Below are positions 34,272-47,367 of a stretch of DNA of 64,000 bases, piece after piece. The DNA is taken from contig NC_087079.1 of assembly GCF_026151205.1 (NCBI RefSeq), positions 6,978,169 through 7,042,168 of the forward strand. Direction: 5' to 3'. Made by a program: the position numbers and the translations under genes. The notes beneath the pieces are model-generated. The model searched no databases and had not been told where the DNA came from. It was given only the letters and a program-made list of their open reading frames with translations. Numbering within the stretch: the stretch's first letter is position 1; the number at the start of each line of letters is the position of its first letter. The DNA is from Bolinopsis microptera (lineage: Eukaryota; Ctenophora; Tentaculata; Lobata; Bolinopsidae).

Positions 34272-35812
34272 ATATGGTCAAGTTCGGAGACAACCTGTAC
34301 ATAAAATCAGTCACTAATTACACTCATTTCACTGCCATAAACGGTAAAATTAATTATAATTCCTCTGAAAGTCCAAGGGGTACAGGCTCTTCAGATATTA
34401 TACTCCTAACCTTTCTATAATGATATCTGGGTTCAAAATTTAAATAACTCAACCTTGGTGGAGACAGTGGCCACCTGAAAATTACAAAAATAAAGGAGCT
34501 GTAAATCACTTATGAAAAAAATATTTACTCCAAATTTCACAATTTAAAGTTACGTAAGACAGGTGGGTACTCAAAAAGTGCTGGTTGAGCAGGTTTGTCT
34601 GCTCAACACAGGTGGAGCAGCTCAATGACTACATGAGCTAATATAAGTGACTAGAACTAACCCTCTCATGCTTTTTAATTGCTCAAAAGTCCTAATATTT
34701 AATATTATGGGTTATACCAATCATATTTCATAGAATAGGATCCTCAGAATCGGCTCAACCGAGGTGGAGACAGCATAACATGCAGTTCAAAATCTGTTAT
34801 TCTGTAGTTTAGGAGCTGTAGAGTGACTGTGGCAGTCCATTTGCAATACCAATGATTCTAAATCATCTACCAACTCATATTACAAGGCATCCTTGCTGAA
34901 AAGTACACTCAACATAGGTGGAGACTCAAATTTGGCAAATTTGGGCGTAAATTTGACCTCAGAAGTTAAGGTTCTCCACCGCGGTTGAGTGGTTGATGGC
35001 TAGTTTGATGAGTTGTATACATGCTAAAGGGTCACCCAATGTTATTTCTTCCAGAAATCAACTGCCAAAGCTCAACTCAACCCGGCGGGGCCAGTTTTAA
35101 TGCATTTTTTAATGTTTTAATGTTTAATCAACAATTTCTCCACCTTGTTGAGTACCTTTTCACAACTTTGATAGTTTTTTCATTTGCTAGAACACTTTGC
35201 TTTAAGACAGAAGGGGTAACAGTTTTATGATCCCCTACAGTAGCGGTTAACAGAGCAGATTAGAATTAGTGATAAAACCAATGAATTTAGGCATGTTTGA
35301 CAGGCTTTTTACTGTTTCTTAATGAAAGATCTCCACCCTGTTGAGCGTCAATGGAAAAAACAAAATTTAACGGGAAGTAGAAAAGGCCGAGACGCAACTT
35401 TCTAGCTAACCTAGAACTCTCTAAACCTTTCTCCACCCCCGGTTGAGCAGCTTTGAAAAGTGCATTTAATTTCTCCACCTCGGTTGAGCATTTAAATAAA
35501 ATATTGATAAAACCATCAGATTGCAAATTTGATGTAGTTTGTGTTACCAATAACCTTTTCCACCTTAATCAAAAGTTTCTTCAACCAGAGCCAGTCTCCA
35601 CCTTAAATCTCCACCTTTTAAGGGTTTGTTTAATACCACCTGTATCTGCTCAACCGTTCAACCTTTTAATTTTATTTTTTTACTCAGAGAAAGTCCTGAA
35701 AAATGTCTTGTCAGCCATATAATCAGGGAGTTTCATTCTGTGTTGAGCTGGCTCCACCACACACTTCTAAAAAAGTAAAAAATGTACAGGTTGTCTCCGA
35801 ACTTGACCATAT
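34272..35812. mobile_element. 1.5-kb TIR element with inverted motif array
   Basis: Perfect 31-bp terminal inverted repeats (ATATGGTCAAGTTCGGAGAC...) lie at 34272-34302 and 35782-35812, next to TA dinucleotides. No transposase frame exists. The interior holds at least eight copies of CTCAACC(nn)GGTGGAGA. In the left half (34448, 34602, 34754, 34908) they read forward; in the right half (34973, 35137, 35330, 35430, 35472) they read as the inverse TCTCCACC(nn)GGTTGAG. The array is therefore symmetric about 34950. Partial copies fill the gaps. Confidence 0.82.
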
Positions 35813-36159
35813 TGGGGTTACTGTGGCTACATGGCGTTTAATACTAACCTTCTAACAATTTATGGGTATTATTATTTTATTTATAATTGTGGTCTTTATT
35901 ATTTACATAATAGAGGGTCATTTAAGTGTGTCTATGCTTAGTACAATATAGTAAATTGTAGTTTGTCAATAAGGAGCGCATACAACTATGGAGGCAAGTA
36001 ATGAAATCAAAATATTCTCTTGACAGGCCCACGATACAGCTCCAACGATTACCTTACAATTTGGATGTTCAAATTTTCCAGAGATCTGACAATTACTCTA
36101 GAAGTCTAGATACTGTCATCTGTTTAAAAGTAGTTTACAAAACAGTGGTTTACTTACTC

Positions 36160-36652
36160 TGGTACTGTGGTTACTATGTGGTTACTATATGGTTACTATG
36201 TGGTTACTTTGTGGTTACTATGGTTACTATGTGGTTACTATGTGGTTACTATGGTTACTATGTGGTTACTATGTGGTTACTATGTGGTTACTATGTTGTT
36301 ACTATGTGGTTACTATGTGGTTACTATGTGGTTACTATGGTTACTATGTGGTTACTATGTGGTTACTATGTGGTTACTATGTGGTTACTATGTGGTTACT
36401 ATGGTTACTATGGTTACTATGTGGTTACTATGTGGTTACTATGTGGTTACTATATGGTTACTATGTGGTTACTATGTGGTTACTATGGTTACTATGTGGT
36501 TACTATGTGGTTACTATGTGGTTACTATATGGTTACTATGTGGTTACTATGTGGTTACTATGGTTACTATGTGGTTACTATGTGGTTACTATGTGGTTAC
36601 TATGTGGTTACTATGGTTACTATGTGGTTACTATGGTTACTATTACTCTGGT
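36160..36652. repeat. GGTTACTATGT minisatellite
   Basis: An 11-bp unit GGTTACTATGT, mixed with 8-bp GGTTACTAT units, covers about 490 bp. All three plus-strand frames stay open across it (WLLCGYYVVTM-type repeats); these are artefacts. Confidence 0.96.
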
Positions 36653-37403
36653 ATCTACAGAGTTACGGTCATTAGTTCAGACCTTCTTGCAGAACCACAC
36701 GTTTTCTAAACTATCAACACCTAGGATCTATTTCCTGCCATTTCTCTAGAATATCGATAAAACTTGATCTTTAAACTGTTCTCATTTCCATCTCTGGTGG
36801 CATTATTAGACTTGATATGTAATTCAAAGAACTTGCAAGAGATTCCTACCATTTCTTGAATATCAATGATTAAATATTTAAACTGATTCAAATCTCAGTT
36901 CCCCCGGTGGTGGCATTACCTGGCCTGCTAATTGTTATCCATAAAACGTACACAGAACTTGATAAGAATCTAAAGTGGTTTGTGATGAGTATGCTTGCTA
37001 ATGCTACAGAGCTAAATAGAGCAGAGCTTTGTAAATATTGTCTGATGTGAGACGGGAAGAATGGAGGACTGCTGAGAACAGGGGGCATTTACATGTCAGT
37101 CATATCGACTGTAGAGTGTAGCTGTTGTTGTAAATTGCAGCTCAGAACAGTATGATAAATCGGCGGCGCAATTTTAAGTTCTTCTAATTTTAGGTCAGAC
37201 TTACTGATTTTTTCCCTGGAAAAGCCAATTTTTTGTTGGATTTTCGAAAAATAGTAGTGACTAAAGTAACTCCCTGCCCCTCTATAACCATACTGCTCAT
37301 GTCTGAATTACGAGCAATCTAAAACCGCTTAACTCCAGACATCGGTCACCTTCTTCCACTTCACGCCGGTAAAACGTAATCGGTTCTGACATCTTGATCA
37401 TCA
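36653..37403. other. No gene seen
   Basis: AT-rich DNA; no supported exon, RNA gene or element. Confidence 0.4.
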
Positions 37404-37473
37404 CGTGGTCACGTGAACAGCACGTGACCACGTGCTGATCAGCACGTGATCACGTGCTGTTCACGTGACCACG
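37404..37473. promoter_or_regulatory. 70-bp palindrome made of CACGTG E-boxes
   Basis: Two 35-bp arms meet at TGA|TCA with no spacer and one mismatch (37404-37438, 37439-37473). Each arm carries three CACGTG cores, so six E-boxes lie within 70 bp. It can form a cruciform and offers a dense bHLH-zip (USF/MITF/MYC-class) target. No adjacent exon was found. Confidence 0.85.
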
Positions 37474-38049
37474 CCTTCTGCGGGAAGGTAGACGTCGGGA
37501 CTCTTACGAGACGTCGGGACTCTTTCCAGTGGTGAAGGCAGCTGAGGATCAGGTTTTATGTAATAAGTTGAATAATCAGATCTGTAAAGGTTGCAGGGAG
37601 CATTATTATTAGTTATTAGTACTTTACAGTGTAGTTGTGTTGTTATACCGCTGAAGTGTGGGGTTAAGGTATGAGATTAAGGGGTGATGGCTATGTAAAG
37701 TTTAACATTTTCTTTGCTTCAGTGAACTCAGATCATTAAGAGGAGCTGGAAATACTTCATAATATGTAATGGATAGTTCGCATACTTTAGTAGATAGACT
37801 GCAGTAAACTTCAGCGCAGTAATACTCAGCTGAGTTAGTGATCCCATGTTCAGTTGACTGAGATCCGTATTTGATTTGAATGTGAGTAAAAATCCACAAG
37901 TGCGCCAGGAATTTCTCACCAACCTCCAGGAACAGGAATTTAGCAGACCATTATGACACCTGCCCGTTGAGAACACAACAAATTATCAGCTGGCAGCTGG
38001 CTAACAAGACCTTTCAGCTGGCAAACAAGACCTTTCAGCGGGGTATGTT

Positions 38050-38254
38050 CAGACAGCACGCTCCCTGGGGAGATACAGAGTATTCTAGAACATTCCACTT
38101 AAAGTGCTACAGTTGCTAGGTTACAGATGCTCAGTTGCTAGGTTACAGTTGCTAGGTTACAGTTGCTAGGTTACAGTTGCTAGGTTACAGTAAACAGACA
38201 GCACGCTCCCTGGGGAGATACAGAGTATTCTAGAACATTCCACTTAAAGTGCTA
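38050..38254. repeat. 60-bp direct repeats enclosing a 15-bp minisatellite
   Basis: A 60-bp sequence starting CAGACAGCACGCTCCCTGGG is repeated exactly at 38050-38109 and 38195-38254. Between the copies lie about five units of GTTGCTAGGTTACAG. A similar 15-bp unit occurs near 19030. Confidence 0.93.
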
Positions 38255-39087
38255 ACTTAAATACATGCTTAACATACTTAGGATCCCAGTATTTAATCAA
38301 ACCCTCAATTACCTCCCCTCATTTAGCAATTAAACCACTCAATCTGAGTGTCATCAGGGCTATCAGATCACCTTCCAGACTCCCTAAATGCTATTTCATC
38401 TACAGTTCCCTGCATCTACAGTTGCATCTACAGTTCCCTGCACAACGTGTGGAGCTCCGGTCTAGTCTGAGACCAGGGCAGCATGTTAACTTTCCATGCT
38501 CGCCATCATTATGTGATTCATCTGTAGTGTAAACAACTGATCCCGAGGAGCTATCATCATGACGCACGCAAAGAACCTGGCTTTAACGTGCATTACGGCG
38601 GTTAATCACAATATTTACATTTATGCAGGGCTATTCACGTTGCAGATGATAGCTAGATTTAATGCGGTTAGTAGCCCTGAAAAGGTTACAATTTGATTCC
38701 CAATGGAGAGTGCGCCCTCAGTGCGCCCTCAGTGTGGCTGATAAATGGTGAACTGTACAAGTTGACGAGAGTCGTAAGGAGGAAAGTGAACAGTTTTCTG
38801 ACGCCGAGCTAGATTTAGTGAGGCCACTCCTGGTTTAAGTGTTCAGGTTGATATTTACTGTTTACTGTTTAGTGTTTTCCATTTAACACCCAGAAAAACA
38901 CTAACTAGAAGAATGTGGGAGACAACAGGAATGTTGGCTACTTTTTTGATGCTATAGGTGGTGGGAGGCGGTTTAACACTTACTTTTTTTATTTTTTATC
39001 TCACACTTATTTTACTTCGGAGTATTCCAACAGCCACATTGTTACACAAGTGTAACTAGCCAATTACAGGAAGCCGAAGGATTTAAT
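38255..39087. other. No gene seen
   Basis: Short direct repeats only (for example GCATCTACAGTTCCCT near 38398-38445). No exon is supported. Confidence 0.4.
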
Positions 39088-39361
39088 TAGGCCAGTGACG
39101 GTTAAGGTAGTGTGTACCATACTTTCTTCGCCCGAGACTTCGCTGCAATGGACAGCTTCTCATTTAACCCTCACACACGATTTCTCGAATATTCGGCTGA
39201 GTAGATCGGGGGGCTGCATAGACCACTCAGGATCTTTAGCTGAATGTCGACGACACTCACCCCACGACTAGGCAGGCAGTGGGTTTCGAACTCGCAATCT
39301 CACGATTACAAATCCGATGATTAACCAACTACGCTACCTGGCCGTTATACGCTACCTGGCC
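39088..39361 (-). mobile_element. tRNA-derived SINE
   Basis: Read on the minus strand from 39354, the head has an A box TAGCGTAGTTGG (39325-39336) and a B box GAGTTCGAAACCC (39281-39293) at tRNA spacing. The region between (GGATTTGTAATCGTGAGATT) follows the common SINE head layout. A non-tRNA body of about 190 bp follows, rich in short dyads, down to about 39088. The first 14 bp are duplicated at the 5' end (ACGCTACCTGGCC twice on the plus strand). No convincing target duplication was found. Confidence 0.72.
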
Positions 39362-40365
39362 TAAAATGTGTGCTATAAATATAAATTTATAAATAAGTTA
39401 CACAGATCTCACCTGGTCCAGTAACTAAACATGTTGTCTAGACAGGATCTCCATGCTGGACACCAACCCCCAACTCCATACTAGAGCTCCACACCAACTC
39501 CCAGCTCCATCACTAGACTCCAGAGGTCCACACCATCTCTTGTGATGTCTGGAGAACCACCGGCTCTGTTTGGTCTACGTGGTCTCGACCAGCAGAGACG
39601 TGATCTCAGCTCATAACTCTACTCACAACATCCCTAATTGAATTGTTCAAGTTATTCTTTGGTCACCTGGGCTGGTTCGGGTACGTTTCCGATGTAAAAT
39701 ATGATTCAGACAACCGAGAAAGTGGTGTTCATTTCAGTAAAATAAGTGCTTGGAGAAAGTTAGGTATAATACCACACTGTACATGTTAGAGATCACTGTA
39801 TAATATGATAAAGAACACAGTGTATGTTAGAGGACACAATTTATGTTAGAGGACGTAAAATAGAGGAGACAAAGTAGAGGACCTGTGTATCACGTGATTG
39901 CACTCTGTAGTTTGTATCATTACATTCTATTGTTTATTGTAGAGTGGGTAACTTTGTGTTGTTGTACTAGAAATAATGAGACTCCCAGAACCTGCAACTT
40001 CAGGAGTACTACTGAGTACTGATTGTATCTTGTGGCCAGGCCCCTTGAAGAGTCTCCTCTCTTCTTATTGGTGGAGAGGTGTACGGATTGCTGGTGGTGG
40101 ATGAGTAGGTGCTATATTCATTAATTTTACAAAGATATGGTAGAGTTATCCTGCACTTAAAAGTTAACGTGACGACTGTTAATGGAAATAAATAACGGGA
40201 ACCTCCCCAATATTTGTTATTTCTAGGATCTCTAAGTAGTAGAGTATAGAGTGCCATCATTGTTTAGAAATACCTGTCCATCACACTACCCGTCCATCAC
40301 TCTACAGAGTATGACATGTTGTTATTTGCTGGGATCATAATGCCCCCTGATGTCAGAGACCTGCA

Positions 40366-40466
40366 TCTACAATCTACTTACCATCTACAATCTACAATCT
40401 ACATACCATCTACAATCTACAATCTACAATCTACAATCTACAATCTACAATCTACAATCTACATTC
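40366..40466. repeat. TCTACAA heptamer array
   Basis: A 7-bp unit TCTACAA repeats about twelve times with two interruptions. Confidence 0.9.
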
Positions 40467-42885
40467 TACATACGAGAACAGAATACATCAGCTCCTCCCT
40501 ACAGAAATAAACTGCACTTGTAATGATCATATCAAATGATTTCACAGCAGGCTTGTAACTTGTTACCATCGGATCTAAATATTAAAATTATAGATGATGA
40601 CGTCACAGCTGCTGAGAGTGACGTCACAGAAAAGGGCTACACCCTGTGTGAAACAAGCTCGTATTATGGTGATCAAATTTTGAGTTGAGTAGGAACTAGG
40701 ATTACAACAGATCATATATTTAAGGTGCAGCACGAAGATTACGTATGACTTATGAGTTGTGGGAATAGTTTTAGAAAGATATGAGGATAGGCATTATGTA
40801 GCGGATTAGGAATGTTACAGACAGCGGTTCACCTGTTCACTAGTCCACTGAGTAACCTGTTACCTGTTAACAAGGTTACCTAGGTTACCTAGGTCCTAGG
40901 TTACTGTCACTGGGCAGACATTCTTGATAAGCTTGTACAATCAGAGTGATATATTTTGTGATAGTTCCACTGAACAATAATATACACCCGTTTCTGAACT
41001 CCTCACTGATAAGTGATTACAGATAGGTCTAGACTCTAGCTAAACAGTGTCATTGCAGACTGCTAGAGTTACTAATTCTGTAACTGATAAAACTCTGATC
41101 AAAAATCAGGACTAGACCATTAAATTGTGAAAACAAAATGCAGTAGCTAATCAGTAATGCTTCCAACTGATAAGTATTTCTTTCCTAAGTTAACCTAGCA
41201 ATGACGTATTAGACCCCTCAACAGTGTCCACAACTCCAGTGAAGCAGCATCTTAGTGTCTCACTATTTAAAACACAGCAGATATGAAGTTCTCCCTGCAG
41301 ACTGTCCCTCACGTAATATTTCGTATTTCCAGGAACATGGGAACATGTTGTGAACACTGTGAAAGTTACTGTTATATTTACTGAGAAAGGGTTACTATTA
41401 CAAATTTACAAGTATTACAGTTCATAGGCCACAGTCACTTTGAGCCCCTCAAATTAACCTCGCCCTCCATTGTTTCATCTGCTTTAACTTAATCATCTCC
41501 CCATTTTATCTAATCAGTGGTATAGGAAGGTTTTTATTCGATTTAGTTTTCCGAAAGTTTCTAGAAAATTGCTTAAATCTCAAGTTTTGACAAAGGTGAC
41601 CCTCCAATTGAATATGCAATTGAATATTCCCCAATTAGCGGTGTGTGATATCATGGATCCCATTATTTTAGTACCAGTCGAGTAAACTATTTTCCATAAC
41701 ACTCTACAGTCTACACTTTATCACCCCAGGGCCTGGCCCTCTTATCATATAACTGTCATAGGTGATGACGCCAGTTAAAGGTGACACCTTTCCATGACGA
41801 AATGTCACAGTTTCCATGACGACATGTCACAGTTCACACTGTCACAGTTTACACAGCGTGAACACTGTGATAACACCATGACGACACAACAGTTACAGAT
41901 TTATTTAAACCTGTTAAGTGTTAACTCGCGTGTCATAATCAGGTTTGCAACTTGTACCGCCTCGTGCTCTGCAGCTTGTATCACCCCGTAGTCAACCAAA
42001 TTCCAACAATCTTCTGAAAGATCAGGGTTAAATTTAAACTGAGCCCCGCACCAAATTAGGTGATGTGAACAGAATTCCGACCAGATTATGAGGTGTAAGT
42101 TAGAGGGTTATTATGAAATTATGGAGATTGTGAGGGTGGTTATTCAGAAATCACATTACAATTATGATAACATGTTTGGGGCCTGATTTAAGGTTATGTC
42201 ACTTCTAAAATGTGGGTTATTGGCTGTATTAATATTCGTGGCGGTGATTCTTGGCACTGTACAGATTTTGTAAATTGTGATAGGCAGTGTGATTATCGTG
42301 AAAGTAGGATGAGGGTGACAGTAAATCGTTTCAGGCTTCTCAGTTTTCTGATAACATTAACTGAGAACGTTTCTATTGAATCTGTATGATAAGGTATAAT
42401 GTTATCATGTTATAGAGGATATACAGATAGTGAATATTAGTACCACTAAAATTACGTCATTGTTGACATTGTGAGAGGTCGGCTGATTTGTGTCAAACTG
42501 AAAATAGGGGGTGACATCTAATGATTACAGGCTTCTCACTTTTCTGATAGGATTGACCGTAAACACTTATATTGCATCATCATATCACATAACACTATAA
42601 GGGGGGTACAATGAATGTGAGTACTTCACAAAGGTAATGTATAACGTCATTGTATTCCCCGGAACTTAAAGGTTTCCGGGTGGATTCTATGAGGAATTTG
42701 GGGCCTGTATAGCTGTATAGGTGCTAATATGAAATATCCCTCGCTCTTCATAGGCTGATAAAGGTTTTTGTGTAATATGATCTACCTATTAACAGTTACT
42801 AAATACCAGAAAGATAATGGATTGTGTATTATAAGGGATGTTAATGATAATTATAAGATAACACCCCCTATTTTATGATAAAGGG

Positions 42886-42956
42886 GGCGACGTTGTAAAG
42901 ATATGGCACCCCACTGTAGGGCGACCTTGTAAAGATATGGCACCCCACTGTACCCC
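42886..42956. repeat. 36-bp tandem duplication
   Basis: GGGCGACNTTGTAAAGATATGGCACCCCACTGTA occurs twice in tandem with one difference. Confidence 0.88.
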
Positions 42957-43734
42957 GCTTTGTGTTGTCTCCCCAGAATTCGATTACCAGCGAGAAATCA
43001 TCAGTGTCAAATCCGCCTAACAGGTTATTGGGCGCGGGGCGTGTTATTATTGGAGTGGGATTATGCGGGTGATTATTTGGTGTTTTATATTAGTTACCTG
43101 TTACCAGTTAGGTGGGGATAAGGTTACATAGGATATGTATCTTGTCAAGACTCTGGAATTGGGCCAAATTTGTGGGTAATTATCTGCAAATTTGCACTAG
43201 CCGAAGTATGTGAGAATGTTACCGTGAAGTATGTGAGAACGTTGCCGTGAAGTTACCGTTCAAGGTATGAACATTCATCAAATTGTTCCCAGCCAAAAAT
43301 AGAATGCGAAGAAGTTTAGATTTCCAAATTCCACACCGGTGTCGATTTTCGCCAATTTGGACCTTGAGCCTTTTCTAAACACACTCACAATTCTTATCAG
43401 AATCCCCGTTTAAGTCCTCTGTTTTATGATGAACTTTGAATAAGAGAATATTTAATAATTAATTTGAGATGAGAAATGTAAGGTGAGGAGAATTAGATTC
43501 TCGCCAGAAAACGGAAATAACTCTTAAAATAAATAATCACATGATAATATCATACTCCAAAACACGTCGTGATGAATGTTTCTTCGTAAATGTGCCAAGT
43601 GAAATAACACTTGAGATAAGCACTTAAGTACACACTTAAATGTATAATAAGTCTTGTTTGAATTTGGCAAATATCAACATTAAGTTCTCCCCACCCTAGT
43701 GAAAATAATGTACCATAAAAAATGGGCATACTAT

Positions 43735-43912
43735 AACCGTTACACTGGAGTGTAACCATGGTAACCGTTACACTGGAGTGTAACCATGGTAACCGTTACA
43801 CTGGAGTGTAACCATGGTAACCGTTACACTGGAGTGTAACCATGGTAACCGTTACACTAGAGTGTAACCATGGTAACCGTTACACTGGAGTGTAACCATG
43901 GTAACCGTTACA
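43735..43912. repeat. Palindromic 28-bp minisatellite
   Basis: AACCGTTACACTGGAGTGTA-ACCATGGT repeats six times with one variant base. Each unit has two dyads, GTTACAC..GTGTAAC and CCATGG, so single strands can fold into a row of hairpins. Confidence 0.95.
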
Positions 43913-45534
43913 GCTGATCAGGCCCACAGTTAACGGAGGAGAGTTGATTGAGGACCTGTCGATTATCAGAATGTCGTCTGGGACAGGTTGCTAAATTATA
44001 TGGAGATTATTTGATCTGCAGTAATAGACCCCGGACCCCTGAGGCATGCTTTCTACACGTGGTATATAATAGTGTACCAGAGAGTGGTAAAAAGCTTATA
44101 ATTTTGCAGGCGAGGGATCATCTTGCAATTATCATACATTCGATACCATTTTACAAATACCTTTTAACTTGTAGTGGATTTACCGCCGAGTAAATGGTTT
44201 GATTGTAGCTATTGTCAGGATATAATGATCTTGGACTACTTAAAGTTTATGTTGATTTTAGGATCAAATAGGTTTTTAGTTTAAACAACATTTTATGAAG
44301 GTTTGTCGCATGAATGTTTCCAAATCAGTGGAAGATTTAAAAGGAAACTGCTACTATAAAAAATAATAGCGAGGAAAACACGCAAATAATTTAAACACTT
44401 TAACATCAAAAAGTCCAACCGTGTAGCAGTTAAATTATTCATGATAACCAAATTGAGGGGGGCTTTTATTCGTGGGCCTAGTCATTATTCGAAGATAAGC
44501 TCACTAAATACTCACATTATGAAGATTTAAAATTATGCAAGAGAAATTTTTAAAATAAAAAACTTGATCCTTTGAAAACGCATTGAAATGTTAAGCATTT
44601 AATAACTCAATCTTGAAGCGAATTCAAGATAAACCGCATATTGCGACCACGAGTTATTAGTGCACTGAGTAAGTATTACCACCTCCGCAGTACTTCAGAT
44701 AATACAAATCTCGCTTTTAAATAAGATTTAAATATAGGATACAGCTACCCAGTTTAAGTGAGTCTAACTACCCGTACAACAAGGACATATCCACTGGGAT
44801 CATCATGTTACACAACATTTCACTGGTAATCTTGTAGTTCTTTTCTCTTTGTAAGAGAACCGGGGTTATCTGTTGCATTTCAGTACTGTTTTTACAAGCT
44901 CTCTATCACAGGGGTTATCTAGAATTATCTAGAATTATATTGTAATATCGGTAACTTGTCTACGTTTTCAGCCGATCCTTAGTGCCCATATTAAATATGC
45001 AGTATCAGTAAGTTATTATATAGTATACAGGTTATAGTACTAACCTACTATTACTAGGTATACTGCCGACTACTACTGACTAAAATACTCTACATTATAG
45101 ACAATCGTCCATTCTATCGTACAATGATCTGGTTACTGTTACTTGGTTACATATTCTCATTGCTCTCAGTCCTGGTTTACAGCTTTACCAATTCCCTTTG
45201 ACCTTAAATCAGACTTTATGTGACCATTTTAGATGCTCTTCTTGAATTTTAATGGTAGTATTTGTCACTTTATCGACTTTCTATTGTTCCATCCCTCTAT
45301 TTTCTTACTTCTCTTCTAAATCTTGTAAAACTTGTCGAAATTAGATCGAACAATCACTCAAAGTGCACTTAATATAATGTGATATTGATTTAGAACAGTC
45401 TTATCACGGTTCTACACAGTGTTACTGTATTATATCTAGTAACTTTTTACCTGACTGGAATACTGCCAGTCTAGCTAGATAAAGCAGGAATCTAGAGTGT
45501 TACAGTGTTACAAGAGATTTGTAACAGGGTGATA
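43913..45534. other. No gene seen
   Basis: AT-rich sequence upstream of the gene D first exon. Contains CCGTACAACAAGGACATATC near 44773, a relative of the phrase near 16240. No promoter motif near 45535 is convincing. Confidence 0.4.
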
Positions 45535-45795
45535 ATGTTGAAAGTGATGGATTATACCACGACCTTGTGCTGTTTACCGTTACTGTGCGCTACTAGACGA
45601 AACTCTGGTTACCAAAATGGTTACCATGGTTACAGTAGTGATGGTAACAGTAGCGATGGTAACAGAAGTGAAAGTAACGATAGTGATAGTAAATGTAGTG
45701 ATAGTAACTGTATGTTTTGTAATGGAGAATCTGATGAAAGCAGTAGTGAGGGATCTGAACCTACCCACCTATCTGTGACGACAATCTACCGCCAG
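45535..45795 (+). CDS. Gene D candidate first exon, secreted Ser/Asp-rich protein
   Basis: ATG at 45535 opens 87 codons ending in phase 0 at CGCCAG|GTAAAT, a good donor. The N-terminus (MLKVMDYTTTLCCLPLLCAT) resembles a signal peptide. The rest is low-complexity: repeated S-D-G-N and S-D-S-K/N units, two Cys pairs (KCSDSNCMFCNG) and an acidic Ser-rich stretch (ESDESSSEGSE) followed by THLSVTTIYRQ. The repeats arise from GATGGTAACAGTAG-type DNA units. The frame also runs past the donor to 45966. No family recognised. Confidence 0.5.
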
Positions 45796-47212
45796 GTAAA
45801 TGTGCCCTGTTTCTCCACTTCAATCTTATCCCGATTAGTCTGCATTTTCTCAGATGCCCAAGAAGTGTTCATTTACAAAATGTTGTGTTACATCCGCTGT
45901 GAGAATAAAAACTTGGCACGGCGCAGTGAGAATTTTGTGCCAGAGTGGGATCTGGGCTGGGTTTAAGAGGTCATTAACTGCGGGGTAATTACCAAATTAG
46001 TCGGCACATTTCATTTGAATTGTACGGGATATATCTTATATCTACCGTACTACCGTACAATACGGGATATATCTCCCTTCCCTGGATTATATCCAGTAAA
46101 ATCACTTAAACAATTGTGAAGATCTCGTGAGCTCAGTAACTATTTTAGTGTAGTCAAGATCTGCAGTGCTCGAATCTGGTCAGTAAGTTTTGGGAAACAC
46201 AAGACTTCAAACAGAGTGTACTGTAAGATAGGAGTTAGATTACTGTGGTTAGATTAACATATTAGCCTGGAATTGGTGCCTTGGTTACCATACATTGGGC
46301 AGAGTTATCATGTACGATATTATGGTCTCTTATAATGTGATCTCTGATGTATTATTGTTGAGGTGCCCAACAAATAATATTCAATATTATGCATGTCAGT
46401 GGTTGTGCACTAAATGAAGATTCTGTCACAATGTAAGAAACATCCGCCTTAATTCACGTACAACTTTCTCCAAAATATTATTCATATATTCAGCCACAAA
46501 ATCTAATAACATCCAAATATTGTCTGTCGTTACGCGGCCGTCTCTAAATTACTTAGAAGTTGTGGCGGACATACCTGTGCAATTATACATATGTGTCTGG
46601 TAATTTAGAGGCCTCCCAATCAAACCATATTTGGGATAATTATAGAGATATTAGATATGTTTGTTAGCTGGGAATTTACCATCACCTTTTCTGGAAGAGA
46701 TATTTAGTCGTGAGTCTACTAAGAAAGCTGTGTAGAGTTAGAGTTAGAGTACTATCTTGCCGTCATTAAAGGGTTTTTTTTCAAATTAGTGACCGAAATT
46801 ATATTTGATCAAAATATTCTTATTTGGGTTTGAGCAGATTGTCCTTTAAACAAAGGACTGGAATTGCGATGATGATACGATGTAGTGATACCAAGGGCCT
46901 GGCTATGATTAGCACGCCTGTTTTGATCAGATTATCAGAATGACAATGCCTGATCACTGATGCCTTAGAACAATCGTTATCTTGGTCACAATGAATTGGG
47001 AGCACACGGCGTTTCGTGTCAATATTTGTAGCGTATTTATTGGAACGCGCGATGACGTTTTTGTAGTAAGTCAACTCTTGTCAACGAATTTTCGCGCGTC
47101 TTTTGCTGCGCGCGTACCCATGTGTTATGCTCTGCAAATTATACTTAATTTTAGCGCTATTCTTGTTAAATTTCCGGATCATAACTTGAGAACTAATCTT
47201 ATTTATTTACAG
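45796..47212. other. Gene D intron or intergenic
   Basis: AT-rich DNA between two candidate exons; no repeat or element recognised. Confidence 0.4.
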
Positions 47213-47367
47213 GAACAAGACGAGGAAATAGTGGCGGATGGTGTGGTAATAGCGTTGAATGACGTAGTGATGGAGAAATTGAATGGAGATGTGTCTGACA
47301 AATTGAACGATCTGAACGGAACAATCGAGAGACAACACCGAAAAACGAGCGATAGCGCTATTAATAG
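47213..47367 (+). CDS. Gene D candidate middle exon a
   Basis: A 155-nt exon with strong borders: TTATTTATTTACAG and TTAATAG|GTAAGC. Phase 0 in, phase 2 out. It encodes EQDEEIVADGVVIALNDVVM, then EKLNGDVSDKLNDLNGTIER and QHRKTSDSAIN: acidic, helix-prone and coiled-coil-like. It joins in frame to the exon at 45535-45795. No family recognised. Confidence 0.6.

Larger units (their letters stand above)
39362..43734. other. No gene supported
   Basis: Long AT-rich stretch with two short repeats annotated separately, an ATCACGTGAT site near 39888 and a CCATGACGACATGTCACAGT direct repeat at 41790-41835. No exon with matching borders was found. Confidence 0.4.

Noticed and set aside
36001-36749. Three overlapping plus-strand frames of 180-224 codons
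   Set aside because: All are translations of the GGTTACTATGT minisatellite; all three frames are equally open.
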